Below the pieces are notes generated by a model. The model worked only from the letters and a program-made list of their open reading frames with translations, made no database searches and was not told the origin of the DNA. DNA of 6,894 bases from assembly GCA_021811505.1 (NCBI GenBank), contig JAJZOM010000003.1, forward strand, positions 1 through 6,894, read 5' to 3'. The position numbers were made by a program, and so were the translations under genes. Positions 5,855 to 6,894 of this stretch are shown here, one piece after another (positions within the stretch are counted from its first letter, which is position 1; each line of letters starts with the position of its first letter). The DNA comes from Thermoplasmata archaeon (GTDB lineage: Archaea > Thermoplasmatota > Thermoplasmata > Thermoplasmatales > Thermoplasmataceae).

Positions 5855-6637
5855 TCACTGGATCCGTCTCCTGACTTCATGAAGCAGGAACTGGATTGTG
5901 AATCCACTTATCGCTATGAATAATATTGCGAAAAATATGAATGCGAATTCAATGGCGGAAGCAAAACTCGCATGTTGAAGGAAAGATATGAAAAGAATGA
6001 CAGCAGATAAGGGGGCAGCCAGGAGCGCGCCAATTTTGAAGGCTGTAAATTTTGTCTTGGTAAATCTTGTCCCTCTCACCATCTTCCATTTACCCGGAAA
6101 AGCTAGATCAAGTGTCTTCTTATATAACTCCAAAAGAGTTCCGGGTACCCTTCCCTCTCTCGAAGTCAGTAAATACTCGATAGGCTCTCCCTTGAACTTG
6201 AAGCTGAGGGAATTAAGCTGGGACACATCATTTCCCGACAGCACCACATCTGTCACCTCGGAATAGTCCATCGTTACGAAGAATTGCTTTTCATGTAGAA
6301 GAGAATAATTGATGTTGCTCTCAACCCTCTTACCTCTATCAAAGCACTCACCCGAGATACTTTCAAAAATAGTTCTCTTCGCTCTGTTTCGAAGTCTGGT
6401 AGTTGAATCAAAGCCCCTGCTATTTTCGATAAACGCTTTTCTTTCACTATACTGCATTACCTGGAATGCAAGAATCTCGTTCTGGGTGAATATAAGATGG
6501 TTTATATTGCCATTACATGATGCATTGTCAATGGAACCGAGTATCTGTATCATTACCTTGGAAGGGTAAATCAGGATAAAAGTTTCCCATTCTGTCTGGT
6601 CCTGGAAAATTGTGTGGTTTTGTAGCTTAAGGCCCAA
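5855..6637 (-). CDS. Unrecognised protein with PH-like soluble domain and C-terminal membrane hairpin
   Basis: I do not recognise this 260-residue protein. The soluble part has strand-rich blocks around 47-63 (HLIFTQNEILAFQV) and 107-157 (NINYSLLHEKQFFVTM, YSEVTDVVLSG, LSFKFKGEPIEYLL). A helix follows (LLELYKKTLDLAF, 168-180). Strands capped by a helix resemble bacterial/archaeal PH-like domains; this is fold-level inference only. A basic stretch (RLRNRAKR, 81-88) sits between the strand blocks. Two hydrophobic helices span about 200-220 and 227-252, ending in a basic HEVRRRIQ tail, so the bulk is probably cytoplasmic. The TTG start is the best available: the frame closes at 6662-6664 and no ATG lies between. 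There is no Shine-Dalgarno match, and TATTAC near 6669 could be a weak box. It lies upstream of the H+-ATPase on the same strand, 121 bp away, suggesting a shared transcript. Confidence 0.72.
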   Translation of the reverse strand: MGLKLQNHTIFQDQTEWETFILIYPSKVMIQILGSIDNASCNGNINHLIFTQNEILAFQVMQYSERKAFIENSRGFDSTTRLRNRAKRTIFESISGECFDRGKRVESNINYSLLHEKQFFVTMDYSEVTDVVLSGNDVSQLNSLSFKFKGEPIEYLLTSREGRVPGTLLELYKKTLDLAFPGKWKMVRGTRFTKTKFTAFKIGALLAAPLSAVILFISFLQHASFASAIEFAFIFFAILFIAISGFTIQFLLHEVRRRIQ

Positions 6638-6653
6638 TCTAATGGATAAGAAG

Positions 6654-6761
6654 TCATTCGATCATTGTAATAGGGTCTTGCGAGACAATGAATTTCTTAT
6701 ACATTTCTGCCAGCACAGAGAACGGGCATGAATACGATCCATGTCTAAGATAAGGTCTCAT
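6654..6761 (-). CDS. Doubtful 35-codon ORF
   Basis: An ATG at 6761 opens a 35-residue frame (starting MRPYLRHGSYSCPFSVLAEM, ending DPITMIE) that stops 16 bp before the TTG of the PH-like membrane protein gene. TATA-like sequences lie upstream on the minus strand: CTATAAATG near 6791-6799, about 35 nt before the ATG, and ATTATAAAAT nearer. It shows no motif I know and could be a small leader protein, a gene remnant or chance. Confidence 0.2.
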   Translation of the reverse strand: MRPYLRHGSYSCPFSVLAEMYKKFIVSQDPITMIE

Positions 6762-6831
6762 CCTGAGAATTTTATAATTTTATTGAGTATCATTTATAGT
6801 TTTTTACATAAGAGTTAAGGTTAATACGCAA
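6762..6831. other. AT-rich intergenic spacer
   Basis: The spacer is strongly AT-rich, with TATA-like sequences readable on either strand (AATTTTATAATTTTATT at 6768-6784 and ATTTATAGTTTTTTA at 6792-6806). It probably holds the promoter of the minus-strand genes to its left. On the plus strand, the ATG at 6834 gives only 19 codons and is not a credible gene. Confidence 0.35.
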
Positions 6832-6894
6832 TCATGCGCCTGTGGCAGCCTCATTCTCAAGGACCCTCAAATTTTCTGATGCAGTTTTCATAAA
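6832..6894 (-). CDS. C-terminal end of an unidentified gene (20 codons, cut by window edge)
   Basis: The minus strand from base 6894 is open for 20 codons, ending FMKTASENLRVLENEAATGA and TGA at 6832-6834. The composition (Ala, Glu, Asn, Leu, helical pattern) looks like the end of a soluble protein. It is followed by an AT-rich non-coding spacer, as expected after a gene. Too little is visible to suggest a product. Confidence 0.35.
   Translation of the reverse strand, partial: FMKTASENLRVLENEAATGA

Noticed and set aside
6574..6657. ATG at 6657 (minus strand) as an ATGA-coupled start for the 260-residue gene
   Set aside because: It is in a different frame from the 260-residue protein and closes after 28 codons; it would need a one-base shift for which there is no evidence.
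6834..6893. Plus-strand ATG near the right edge
   Set aside because: It gives only 19 codons before TAA and lies opposite a more protein-like minus-strand end.
1..6894. CRISPR array, tRNA, rRNA or intact insertion sequence
   Set aside because: No regularly spaced direct repeats, cloverleaf sequence, rRNA segment or transposase was found by reading both strands.

Overview
The window looks like chromosomal DNA of an archaeon, most likely an acidophilic Thermoplasmatales relative. Four things point there. A ComA-type phosphosulfolactate synthase fragment lies at the left edge. TATA-like boxes lie roughly 20-35 nt upstream of several starts, with little room for a leader. TTG and GTG starts are frequent. 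There is a P3A proton-pumping ATPase of the kind found in Thermoplasmatales. The assignment is an inference from gene content; no rRNA or other taxonomic marker is present.

Left third (1-2241): a divergent sulfur module. On the minus strand is the N-terminal part of a ComA-like phosphosulfolactate synthase, cut by the window edge. A 130-bp AT-rich divergent promoter region separates it from a plus-strand pair: a 4Fe-4S assimilatory APS reductase (cysH type) and ATP sulfurylase (sat), 5 bp apart. Together cysH and sat convert sulfate to APS to sulfite. No APS kinase is present or needed. Sulfite is the substrate of ComA, so the divergent gene may use the operon's product.

Middle (2242-3366): the sat 3' region carries three successive stem-loops, two of them mutually exclusive, and then a nine-T run that merges into the promoter of the next gene. 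That gene encodes an unrecognised protein with a soluble N-terminal domain and a C-terminal two-helix membrane hairpin. Its stop overlaps (ATGA) a 27-codon reading frame that resembles the start of a PHP-domain phosphoesterase and is then closed, probably a remnant. The roughly 300-bp tail is rich in inverted repeats.

Right half (3367-6637, minus strand): a full-length P3A H+-ATPase of 788 residues is preceded by another unrecognised protein, whose soluble part looks PH-like and which also ends in a two-helix membrane hairpin. The ATPase would extrude protons, a central task for an acidophile. The two hairpin proteins flank it and might be membrane partners, though only position suggests this. 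At the right edge are a doubtful 35-codon ORF, an AT-rich gap, and the last 20 codons of a probable minus-strand gene.
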